DNA from: Chitinibacter sp046530675
Lineage (GTDB): Bacteria; Pseudomonadota; Gammaproteobacteria; Burkholderiales; Chitinibacteraceae
Assembly (NCBI RefSeq): GCF_046530675.1
Contig: NZ_CP172558.1
Location: 1,550,001 to 1,614,000 of the forward strand
Length of the DNA stretch: 64,000 nucleotides
Direction: 5' to 3'
Both the position numbers and the translations under genes were made by a program. Under the pieces are notes generated by a model. That model did no database searches, was not told the DNA's origin, and saw nothing but the letters and a program-made list of their open reading frames with translations. Shown here one piece after another: positions 17,611 through 25,279 of this stretch. Each line of letters opens with the position of its first letter. Position 1 is the stretch's first letter.

Positions 17611-17907
17611 ATGGGCTTTACCGAAATTCCCAGCCAGAAGCTGGAAGACCTTGTGACTTTCCCGGTGCTGATCCCCGTCAAGGCGGTCAGCCAGAAAAAC
17701 ATCGACGAAGCCGAGTTCCGTGCTGCCGTGTATGCGGTGACGCGCGAACATGTGACGACGTTTCTGGAAGAACACATCAGTATCCGTGTCTCTAGCGCCG
17801 GCAGTTACTACTCGGCGACGCTGATGATCACGTTCGAGCACGTCGATCAGGTGTACGCGGTCGACGCTGCGCTGCGCGCCCATCCTCTGGTTTTGCGTGT
17901 GTTGTAA
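17611..17907 (+). CDS. ybeD: YbeD-like DUF493 protein
   Basis: A 98-residue ACT-like small protein of the YbeD/DUF493 family, which is nearly always encoded beside lipB. It reads MGFTEIPSQKLEDLVTFPVL at the start and VLIPVKAVSQKNIDEAEFRA, with a VSAGSYYSATLMITFEH-like core (here IRVSSAGSYYSATL) and a C-terminal HPLVLRVL. Its stop codon overlaps the lipB start (TAATG). The molecular role is unknown; context suggests a regulatory link to lipoate metabolism. Confidence 0.88.
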   Translation: MGFTEIPSQKLEDLVTFPVLIPVKAVSQKNIDEAEFRAAVYAVTREHVTTFLEEHISIRVSSAGSYYSATLMITFEHVDQVYAVDAALRAHPLVLRVL

Positions 17908-18626
17908 TGCTGGCTGACGTAGATACCTCGCCATGTATTGCTTCGCAACTCAATACTAATATCAATTGTATTGATATACCCCTTGAGCCATTTCCGCATG
18001 TATTGAGAGTTCGGCAACTGGGCATGGTCGATTACGAGCCGACCTGGCTGGCGATGCAGCGTTTTACCGCCGAGCGCGATGCCGACACGGTCGATGAGTT
18101 GTGGCTGCTCGAACACCCGCCGGTTTTTACGCAAGGGCAGGCGGGTAAGGCCGAGCATATTCTCGCCATGTCGGATATTCCGGTGGTGCAGATCGATAGA
18201 GGCGGGCAGGTGACGTATCACGGACCGGGCCAGCTGGTCGCTTATTTGCTGCTCGATTTGCGCCGCTACAAAATGGGCGTGCGCGATCTGGTTCGCAAGC
18301 TGGAAAACAGTGTGATTGGCATTTTGGCCGATCATGGCATCAGCGCTTACGGCAAAGTCGACGCGCCCGGTGTCTACGTCAAAGATGACTATGCCGAATC
18401 AAAAATCGCCAGCCTCGGCCTGCGGATTCGCAATGGCTGCTGTTATCACGGTCTGGCGCTCAATGTGTCGATGGATCTGGCGCCTTTTAATCTGATCAAC
18501 CCTTGTGGTTATCAGGGTTTGCAAGTGACGCGAATGGCCGATTTCGGGATTAGCGAGACACCCGCGACTTTAGCCGTTAAAATGGCGCACAAAATTGCCC
18601 ACCAAATCAAAACTTTAACCGTTTAG
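17907..18626 (+). CDS. lipB: Octanoyl-ACP:protein N-octanoyltransferase
   Basis: LipB moves octanoate from acyl carrier protein to lipoyl domains, the step before LipA. The 239-residue frame has the conserved IDRGGQVTYHGPGQLV, the catalytic Cys in NPCGYQGL, the catalytic Lys in SKIASLGLRI, and HGLALNVS. The first roughly 30 residues (before LRVRQLGMVDYEPTW) are not conserved, and 16 of them are encoded by a 49-bp dispersed repeat at 17933-17981. Either the repeat has added an N-terminal extension or translation starts later, for example at TTG 18002. The coupled ATG at 17907 is kept because it overlaps the upstream stop. Confidence 0.92.
   Translation: MLADVDTSPCIASQLNTNINCIDIPLEPFPHVLRVRQLGMVDYEPTWLAMQRFTAERDADTVDELWLLEHPPVFTQGQAGKAEHILAMSDIPVVQIDRGGQVTYHGPGQLVAYLLLDLRRYKMGVRDLVRKLENSVIGILADHGISAYGKVDAPGVYVKDDYAESKIASLGLRIRNGCCYHGLALNVSMDLAPFNLINPCGYQGLQVTRMADFGISETPATLAVKMAHKIAHQIKTLTV
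17933..17981. repeat. 49-bp GGGTAT/ATACCC repeat, copy 8, inside lipB 5' end
   Basis: Starts ATGTATTGCTTCGCAA (GGG changed to ATG) and ends TTGATATACCC, again exactly 49 bp. It is translated as part of the unusual LipB N-terminus if the coupled start is used. Confidence 0.55.
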
Positions 18627-18649
18627 TTTGTACGGTTATCGGGAAAAAA

Positions 18650-19624
18650 ATGACTGAAGAAATCAAAACACCGGCAAAGCCAGGCAAAGAAGTTGGCGTC
18701 AAACTCAAAGGCGAAGCCAAAACCGCGCGGATTCCAATCAAAATAGTGCAGCTTGAAACCAAGCTGAAAAAGCCCGAATGGATTCGCGTTCAGGCCGCCA
18801 GCCACAATAGCCGCTTCTATGAAATCAAGGAAATCCTGCGCGAGCAGAAGCTGCATACCGTTTGTGAAGAAGCGTCGTGCCCGAATATCGGCGAATGTTT
18901 CGGCAAGGGAACGGCGACGTTCATGATCATGGGCGACATCTGTACGCGCCGTTGTCCGTTCTGCGACGTTGGCCATGGCCGCCCCAATCCGCTCGATGAA
19001 AACGAGCCGCGCCATCTGGGCGAAACCATTGCCGCGCTGAAACTCAAATATGTCGTGATTACGTCGGTCGATCGCGACGATTTGCGCGACGGCGGTGCGG
19101 CGCACTTTGTTGAATGTATCCAGAAAACGCGCGAACTCAGTCCTGAAACGCAAATCGAAGTGCTGGTGCCCGACTTCCGTGGCCGCATGGACATTGCGCT
19201 CGATATTTTCCAGCAGGCCTTGCCTGACGTAATGAATCACAATCTGGAAACCGCGCCACGCCTGTACAAACAGGCGCGTCCCGGCTCGGATTACCAGCAT
19301 TCGCTCGATCTCTTGAAAGAATTCAAGCGCCTGTATCCGCATGTGAATACCAAGTCCGGCATCATGGTCGGCCTTGGCGAAACTGACGAAGAAGTCTACC
19401 AAGTGATGGAAGACATGCGCGCGCACGACATCGACATGATTACCATTGGCCAGTATCTGCAGCCATCGAACGGTCATTTGCCCGTATTGCGCTATGTGCA
19501 TCCGGATCAGTTCAAAGCGTTCGAAAAACGCGCCTACGAGCTGGGCTTCAAGCATGCTGCAGTCGGTGCAATGGTTAGGTCTAGCTATCATGCAGATCAG
19601 CAGGCGCATAACGCAGGCGTTTGA
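18650..19624 (+). CDS. lipA: Lipoyl synthase
   Basis: A 324-residue radical-SAM enzyme that inserts two sulfurs into octanoyl groups to make lipoate. Both cluster motifs are intact: the auxiliary cluster in EEASCPNIGECFGKG and the radical-SAM CxxxCxxC in GDICTRRCPFCDVGHG. VVITSVDRDDLRDGGAAHF, SGIMVGLGETDEEV and the C-terminal RSSYHADQQ (Arg-Ser-Ser-Tyr cluster ligand region) are present. Its stop codon TGA lies inside the 5-bp target duplication of the Tn7-like element, so the protein end is intact but the original terminator has been displaced to 31166. Confidence 0.97.
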   Translation: MTEEIKTPAKPGKEVGVKLKGEAKTARIPIKIVQLETKLKKPEWIRVQAASHNSRFYEIKEILREQKLHTVCEEASCPNIGECFGKGTATFMIMGDICTRRCPFCDVGHGRPNPLDENEPRHLGETIAALKLKYVVITSVDRDDLRDGGAAHFVECIQKTRELSPETQIEVLVPDFRGRMDIALDIFQQALPDVMNHNLETAPRLYKQARPGSDYQHSLDLLKEFKRLYPHVNTKSGIMVGLGETDEEVYQVMEDMRAHDIDMITIGQYLQPSNGHLPVLRYVHPDQFKAFEKRAYELGFKHAAVGAMVRSSYHADQQAHNAGV

Positions 19625-19626
19625 TG
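19622..19626. repeat. Target site duplication TGATG, left copy
   Basis: TGATG directly precedes the left terminus of the transposon and matches TGATG at 31128-31132 after the right terminus. The first three bases are the lipA stop codon. Five bases is the normal Tn7-family duplication length. Confidence 0.85.
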
Positions 19627-19671
19627 TGTGACCATAGCTAAGTAAATGAGACTATCGCGAAGTAAATGAGA
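19627..19671 (+). repeat. Left end of Tn7-like element with two TnsB-type sites
   Basis: After the terminal TGTGACCATAGC, the motif AAGTAAATGAGA occurs at 19640-19651 and again at 19660-19671, 20 bp apart. These are the expected binding sites for the TnsB transposase. Confidence 0.8.
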
Positions 19672-19729
19672 TTTTGCATAAGTTGAAAGAGCGAAAATCA
19701 CCCCTCAAATACCTCTGTAGGCCACGTCA

Positions 19730-21349
19730 TTGTTAGACTTTAGCCTCCCCGATCTCACCCCATCTAAAGACGCCTGGCGGCTGGATTGGCTCGGGGAGGT
19801 GTCATACACCAAAACATCTTCCAGATGGTCGCAATCAAGCGTCCAAGTCGCGATTTCTCCCCTAAATCATCCTTATGAAGAGCTGACCAAGGCTGGCGAA
19901 AAGCCCTATGGCAATTACACTCTTCAACGAAAAGTGTGGTTGCCGGTTGGCGTTTTACGGACACTCAAAGTTGGAACGGTCTGGCAGGATGGCATGTGCA
20001 TCCATGATCCTGACTATGATCTCGAAGTTTTCCAAAACATCGCGATTAGTCCGGAGTCCACCACGTATGTGAAGTCCGGGGCCTCTGTTGATGGGCATTA
20101 TTTGCTCCCCTGGGGAGAGCATCGTGGGCATCAGCAGCACACTCACTCAAATGGTATATGCATTGCTTTGCCTGATGGTAGGCAGATATTTGTCCCATGC
20201 TTGGAACTCATACGTTTTTATTTCGGTTCTAGCGGGTCGTTGATCAGTCGTCTTTTTTCAGGAGCATTGAAGAAAGAAAGCCTTTGGCAGGAACTGAAAT
20301 TCAACGACCAGACGCGCCATCTACACCTAAAGCTGGCAGAAAAGTTACCGGGACCGGCTGCCGCCGACATTGGTCGTATCGCTTTGAGTCAGACCGCTTG
20401 GCGCGCCGCCGCTCATGTTTACCAATCGTGTGCGCAAAGTGTAATTGAGCATCGCGAAGCCAACCCGTTTACGATTTTTCCATTTATCGGCAAAACGACA
20501 TTGCAAGCCAATGGGGCATGGATATCGTTTAAAGGCGTCGAGAAATCGACCTTTGTCGTGTTTTCTCTTCAGTCCTGTTCTTACCCATTTCCATTTCGTT
20601 CATTGTCCTATGAGCTGGAGCAGTCTGCTGCAAATACCCATGGACGAATACCGGGCGGGGATAACAAAAAGAACCAACCGGTAAAGATTAATCGTGACAC
20701 CAAAGAGCAGGCCAGACTGGTTGATGGTGATCCGGATAAAAACAAGAATATTCAGGCTCGCTGGATGAAAGACAAAGCGAAATTCCCAGATTTAAAGAAA
20801 AAGCCTGTCTGGCTGGACAAGGTGCAATATTCGGACAGCCCAGATGTGTATATCCATCATGAAGATGGTAAGTTTGAACAGGTTGCCAGTGGTGAGGCGG
20901 TCGGTCATGGTGGCCGTGCCATTGATCTCGTTTTTTCTGCTGATTGTATATTGGGTCAAACTTCAGATGAAAAACTGCCTCGGTTCGTAGAGCGCGGACT
21001 GACTGAGCTTCTGAAGCAAAGTCTGGCTCGTAATGAATCCGCTATGGTTGATTTGATAATACACCCTGCTATTGGTAAAAAAGTATTTGCTTTGCCCAAA
21101 GTCATTGATGATGATGGCGTGATCGATGACATTACGCAAATAGCCATGCCAAATGGATATCATCGGCAGCGGCAAAGTTGTTTTGCACAAGTGATGACAA
21201 ATAGAAAGGTAGTGGCGACTTTCTGGATTGTAGAAAGTCGCGCGAATTATTCAGCCTCAGAATTGATTGAGATATTCGATTTCAAGAAAACAACGTTGAT
21301 GGATCTTATTGGTAATCTTGTTGGTAAAAAAGCAAATAAGATGCTTTAA
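19730..21349 (+). CDS. TnsE-like transposition protein (tentative)
   Basis: A 539-residue protein, close to the 538 residues of Tn7 TnsE, placed directly inside the left transposon end and facing inward. Segments such as RQIFVPCLELIRFYFGSSGS, FSGALKKESLWQELKF and the C-terminal QVMTNRKVVATFWIVES resemble, by eye, the TnsE layout (LELARSLF, then a C-terminal strand with long-range order). TnsE directs insertion into replicating DNA through the sliding clamp. The frame begins with TTG at 19730 and a weak ribosome binding site, so the start is uncertain. A charged, low-complexity linker lies near residues 310-350. Assignment rests on size, place and weak similarity; a structure search would decide. 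Confidence 0.55.
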   Translation: MLDFSLPDLTPSKDAWRLDWLGEVSYTKTSSRWSQSSVQVAISPLNHPYEELTKAGEKPYGNYTLQRKVWLPVGVLRTLKVGTVWQDGMCIHDPDYDLEVFQNIAISPESTTYVKSGASVDGHYLLPWGEHRGHQQHTHSNGICIALPDGRQIFVPCLELIRFYFGSSGSLISRLFSGALKKESLWQELKFNDQTRHLHLKLAEKLPGPAAADIGRIALSQTAWRAAAHVYQSCAQSVIEHREANPFTIFPFIGKTTLQANGAWISFKGVEKSTFVVFSLQSCSYPFPFRSLSYELEQSAANTHGRIPGGDNKKNQPVKINRDTKEQARLVDGDPDKNKNIQARWMKDKAKFPDLKKKPVWLDKVQYSDSPDVYIHHEDGKFEQVASGEAVGHGGRAIDLVFSADCILGQTSDEKLPRFVERGLTELLKQSLARNESAMVDLIIHPAIGKKVFALPKVIDDDGVIDDITQIAMPNGYHRQRQSCFAQVMTNRKVVATFWIVESRANYSASELIEIFDFKKTTLMDLIGNLVGKKANKML

Positions 21350-21398
21350 AGGTGTTTTGTAAATGGTTTGTTTTATACCCCGACTGTACATGGGGTCT

Positions 21399-21444
21399 CA
21401 TGCTCAGGATTCCAAGAAAAAAACTGAGCATGTAGATATTTTTT
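21399..21444. terminator. Terminator between tnsE-like gene and cargo
   Basis: CATGCTCAG and CTGAGCATG form a perfect 9-bp stem around a 16-base loop, followed by ATTTTTTG. It separates two convergent transcription units; the plus-strand T run suits termination of the tnsE-like gene. Confidence 0.6.
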
Positions 21445-21453
21445 GATTAGTAA

Positions 21454-22392
21454 TTAGTCAAATTTTAAAGGGTAGATATAACAATCATCCATTGGCTCTG
21501 AATAAGCGGATTCATTATAGCTGCCCATCTGGGCGTAACAAATCTGTACGTTAGGGTTGGATATTGCCGCAAGCCCCGCACCTATAGTGGATAGTTTGTT
21601 GTTTAAAGGTGCAATTACTGTGTTGTAATCGGCCTTGCTATTTATTATAGAAATAATTTCATTTTTTGCTTTGTATGGGTCAAGTAATGAATGTTCAAAA
21701 ACGTTGATTTTATCCTGAGAATAGTAAGCAACTAATTTTTCTGTGAACGCTGCATTCATCGCTTGTAGTTCGTCTGATATTGATTGCCCCTTGGCCCCAT
21801 ATCCGATTGAAATGAAATCTGGCTCTAATGTGTCGATTATTTCTTTGGCTCGCTCGTGTTCAAACCCAGATAGTAAAATTAAATGAAGCGGTTTGTTAGA
21901 TTCAATATCGCCCATGTAACCTAGGACAGATCTAACTTGCAATACAGCATCGCTTAGGGAGCTTGAAACTTTTGCAGCTCTATAAAAAATAAATATTTCA
22001 TTGAAAATTGATTTATTTATTTCTAGGTATTTTAGGGCTATTAATAAGCTTTCTCTTGTGAAAGTTGATGTGTCAATTACTAAATTTGGCGGGGATTTTA
22101 AGGTCTTTATTGGAGAGAAGAAGTCAATAATTGAATCAGCAATTGTGGTGGGGTGGGATGCGTCTAGTTTAAATAGTTGACTTGAATATTTCTCTGTGTA
22201 AAGAGTGATATTTGCTCTGCTGCCCTCCTCGAATTGGTCGAAATAAAAAACCCCGAGATTTTCTATGCGGTCAGGTGTGATGTTTTCGTATGCAGATAAA
22301 CAACGATTCTCATAGCTGGCGCAAACCATGTAATAGTCAATTTTTTCTGGAAGTTGCTCTGTAATTTTTAACTGCACATTAGTTTGGCGCAT
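21454..22392 (-). CDS. Cargo protein of unknown function, 312 residues
   Basis: Not recognised. The protein is soluble, has no signal peptide or membrane helix, and alternates predicted strands and helices in a Rossmann-like way. Striking segments are DYYMVCASYENRCLSAYENI near the start, NLVIDTSTFTRESLLIALKY in the middle, PLHLILLSGFEHERAKEII, and a C-terminal VIAPLNNKLSTIGAGLAAIS followed by VQICYAQMGSYNESAYSEP. The pattern could suit a ligand-sensing or nucleotide-binding fold, but no catalytic motif stands out. It is last in the cargo operon, one base after the ATPase stop codon, and shares the AT-rich base composition of that operon. Confidence 0.75.
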   Translation of the reverse strand: MRQTNVQLKITEQLPEKIDYYMVCASYENRCLSAYENITPDRIENLGVFYFDQFEEGSRANITLYTEKYSSQLFKLDASHPTTIADSIIDFFSPIKTLKSPPNLVIDTSTFTRESLLIALKYLEINKSIFNEIFIFYRAAKVSSSLSDAVLQVRSVLGYMGDIESNKPLHLILLSGFEHERAKEIIDTLEPDFISIGYGAKGQSISDELQAMNAAFTEKLVAYYSQDKINVFEHSLLDPYKAKNEIISIINSKADYNTVIAPLNNKLSTIGAGLAAISNPNVQICYAQMGSYNESAYSEPMDDCYIYPLKFD

Positions 22393-22393
22393 T

Positions 22394-24175
22394 TTATTCC
22401 CCGAAATTAAATGATTCTTGGGTTGTTGTTCTTGAATCTTTGTCTGCTTCTTCCTTTAGCCGTTCTACTACAAATGCCCTTGGGTTTTCAATTGCTAAAG
22501 CCAAATGATCTGGTGTTACCGACATGTGGTGTGCATATCCAGATGGATCTAATTTGAAATATGGTGCTAGTCTGCGATTTAATGAATATAGCGTGTTTCT
22601 TCCAAATCCTTCTTTTCTGCCTATACTTTTAACATTCAAGTAGCCCCATTCTACAGCTAGATCTAATACTTCTTGAACGTTGCTTGAGGGGGCGGCTGTT
22701 ACCATGAATGAAATGTACTGTCGTTCTGAGTCTGATGACACTAATTTCTTTTGAAAACATTCACCAAATGCATTTATTAGCCGTTTTACTTGTTCGACTT
22801 TATTGAGGTTTGAAGATGTTTCTGATGTTTCATCTTTCTTGAGATGGTCAAATTCCTCTAGTACATATTCTTCAGACCATTTTTTTAATATATTATCCTG
22901 AACTGTATATGGGATGTTTTTAATAACAGACCCATCATGCGTAGACATCATTTCAGAATACATTCGTGCTGCAGGTTCTAAAAAGAACCTAATCATCCCT
23001 GAGGATATATCAACCATTGACCTAAAGCCTGCATAGCTATACAGATTAGTTTTTTTGTCTCTAGCTAAGGCCTTTAAATATTCAGATACGGCATACCGTC
23101 GAATATCATCAGCCTTCCTTGAAGAAATTCGTATGCCTTCATCCCATTTTTTTCCAATCTCAGCTTTAATATTTTCTAGCCCAAGGTCTTGTGTTGAATT
23201 TGTAGGGAAGAATTCTGTTGGTGTAATTCCACTTAATCCAGCAACTTCAAGGCGGCGAGTTACAATCTCTTCAATTCGATCGTAATAGTGGCTGAATTGT
23301 TTTGATGTATAAACTGAACTAATATCGATGTCAGAAAAGTCGTGTGAATTTTCAATCAACATACCTTGGGTTGTTCTCCAAGTTTTATATTTTTTTTGCG
23401 TTGATATTTTTAAGCACAAATCGTTGGTTGACCGGTATGAAACCCAACCATTGATAATTTTTTGCATTCGAATTGGAAGGTTGTCTGCATCATCTATCAT
23501 TAGGTAGATTGGACCATTTGGAGTGAAGTCCAGAGACTTTATTAGGCGAATGTAAGGCAAGAAAAAATCTTCATAGCCAAAAATCGATCCTTCATATGGA
23601 ATTAAGTTTTTCTCAAAGGTTAGTTTGTTGATGTATTTCTTTGAGGTTATACGTTCCCTTGTGAAAAAATTGTTGAGCTGACCCAGTTTTTCAATTCCAG
23701 ATGATTTTTGCTCTATGATGATAGGGTCGTGTCCAATGTCTTTAATTAATTGATTTACTTTTATTAAAAAAGAAGATATGGCTTCCTCGTTGGATGATGC
23801 GGAATCTACTGCCAGCATTTGCAATGAGTTTGTAATTTGTAACGCAGCATTAAGGATTAAGAAGTGTTCTGATAATAGCCAATAGGGTGCCCCATCCAAT
23901 CGTTCTAGCTCAGTAAGGCAGTAATTTGGTGTTTTTATGGGCATATGCACAGCATAATAATTGAGCTCAGGAACCGATTGCACTTTCCTTGCTGCAATTT
24001 GTACGCTAGGTTCGAGGTATCTGAGCATCATACTTTTGCCCGTACCCCGGGAGCCATGAATAAATGTATGTTCAGCATACAAAATTCTTGGGAAGTCAGA
24101 AAAAACATCAATAAATAAACTAGCGATGTCCTGCGGGCTTAAAGTTTCTGGTGTTTTTACTGAAAATGGATTCAT
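22394..24175 (-). CDS. P-loop ATPase of cargo cassette (ORC/CDC6-like AAA type, tentative)
   Basis: A 593-residue NTPase. Walker A is GSRGTGKSMM (residues 41-50) and Walker B is IYLMIDDADNL with the acidic pair near 228-229. The long insert between them and the sequence FIHGSRGTGKSMMLRYLEPS resemble the ORC/CDC6-like AAA ATPases found in prokaryotic conflict systems. The C-terminal 130 residues contain a segment (VQEVLDLAVEWGYLNVKSI, GRNTLYSLNRRLAPYF) that looks like a winged helix for DNA binding. The start overlaps the stop of the upstream HD gene by four bases (ATGA), a sign of coupled expression. Function inferred: sensor or DNA-acting motor of the cassette. Confidence 0.75.
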   Translation of the reverse strand: MNPFSVKTPETLSPQDIASLFIDVFSDFPRILYAEHTFIHGSRGTGKSMMLRYLEPSVQIAARKVQSVPELNYYAVHMPIKTPNYCLTELERLDGAPYWLLSEHFLILNAALQITNSLQMLAVDSASSNEEAISSFLIKVNQLIKDIGHDPIIIEQKSSGIEKLGQLNNFFTRERITSKKYINKLTFEKNLIPYEGSIFGYEDFFLPYIRLIKSLDFTPNGPIYLMIDDADNLPIRMQKIINGWVSYRSTNDLCLKISTQKKYKTWRTTQGMLIENSHDFSDIDISSVYTSKQFSHYYDRIEEIVTRRLEVAGLSGITPTEFFPTNSTQDLGLENIKAEIGKKWDEGIRISSRKADDIRRYAVSEYLKALARDKKTNLYSYAGFRSMVDISSGMIRFFLEPAARMYSEMMSTHDGSVIKNIPYTVQDNILKKWSEEYVLEEFDHLKKDETSETSSNLNKVEQVKRLINAFGECFQKKLVSSDSERQYISFMVTAAPSSNVQEVLDLAVEWGYLNVKSIGRKEGFGRNTLYSLNRRLAPYFKLDPSGYAHHMSVTPDHLALAIENPRAFVVERLKEEADKDSRTTTQESFNFGE

Positions 24176-25269
24176 GACTTTGCCTCGTTAAATTTGGTGA
24201 GGATCTCTAGTGCAGCATCGCCGCACCAATCAGGGTATGCTGATTTGAACGTGAAGCTGTCTGCAGGATAGCCCGATTCTTTTAATTCGAATCTTTTGTC
24301 GCATGCGATCTCACCAATTGAGCCATCAGTTTGTGAGTAAATGATAATATTTGCTCTAATTTGATTTATATGTACAGCTTCAATCATATGGGATTTGCAG
24401 TAAATCATCTCGCAAAACATTTTTTCTAGGCGAGAATTTATTTCGTCGATCAGATAACAATCTGAGTGCCCGCCTTCTCCATTGTCTTTTCCGTATTGAT
24501 TTAATATGTCTTTCTCTAGTATTTCATACTTAATGTTAACCCATTTGCTTCGCAAATCAATGTCGACGCTAGAAATCGAGTTTGCGTAGTGATGAAATAT
24601 TTCACTTTTCTTTGGAAGTGTTCCGGCCGATAGTAAATATCTAGCTGCTCGACTGCGGTCTTCGCAAATTTCATCTGCAAATCGAACGAGTGATGCAATT
24701 AGTTTTGGACGATATTTCTTGCCAGCATAAGTGTCTTCTTCTTTTAAATTTGATAGAGTATCCTTGGATGTATTTCCATGAATGTCTGTTGTTTTTCCTC
24801 CATGAGCTTGTGCAATGTCAGCAATTGGTTTTGCCTCAAACTGATCTGGGCATAATCCAGCACCCATTTGGGTAAAGATCTTTAAAGGGTGCTTTTCATG
24901 CCCTCTGCGCCCATTTATATTGCCGGCGTCATGTAAGAGTATTGATACTAGTGTAATATAAACTTCATATGGGTTGAGGCTTATTGCGGCTGTTATAGCA
25001 TTTTCTCGTTCGTCTGGGATGCCTAGTAATTTCCCTGTAATTCTAATTACAGCATTGAAATGGTCAATGCTATGATCAGTGTAGATTCCCCCATCCTCAG
25101 CAGATGTACCCGCAGCAATATATGGGTAAATACTGTTGGCTAAATGGTCTTTAATTAACCAATATCTATCAAAGTAATCGCTCTTTCCATGTGGGAAAAA
25201 TTGCATTTTTTTTTGGTTTTCTTGTAGCCAGGTTTCTAAAGGCTCCATGCATTCTTTGCTGATGTTCAC
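24172..25269 (-). CDS. HD-domain (HD-CE-like) protein of cargo cassette
   Basis: A 365-residue protein with an HD-type metal phosphohydrolase-like domain: YTDHSIDHFNAV (His66, His70), then ILLHDAGNINGRRGHEKHP with the HD pair at 113-114. The arrangement matches the HD-CE domains described in prokaryotic conflict systems. GTG 25269 is chosen because AGAGGA lies six bases upstream and it removes a 59-base overlap with the methyltransferase; the frame itself is open to 25338. The C-terminal 150 residues are mixed alpha/beta without a known motif. It may act on nucleotides or be a toxin-like effector, but neither is shown by sequence. Confidence 0.75.
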   Translation of the reverse strand: MNISKECMEPLETWLQENQKKMQFFPHGKSDYFDRYWLIKDHLANSIYPYIAAGTSAEDGGIYTDHSIDHFNAVIRITGKLLGIPDERENAITAAISLNPYEVYITLVSILLHDAGNINGRRGHEKHPLKIFTQMGAGLCPDQFEAKPIADIAQAHGGKTTDIHGNTSKDTLSNLKEEDTYAGKKYRPKLIASLVRFADEICEDRSRAARYLLSAGTLPKKSEIFHHYANSISSVDIDLRSKWVNIKYEILEKDILNQYGKDNGEGGHSDCYLIDEINSRLEKMFCEMIYCKSHMIEAVHINQIRANIIIYSQTDGSIGEIACDKRFELKESGYPADSFTFKSAYPDWCGDAALEILTKFNEAKS

Positions 25270-25279
25270 ACAATATCCT

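Noticed and set aside
21332..21380. ATACCC near the end of the tnsE-like gene as a repeat copy inside the transposon
   Set aside because: The expected GGGTAT start is absent at the right distance.
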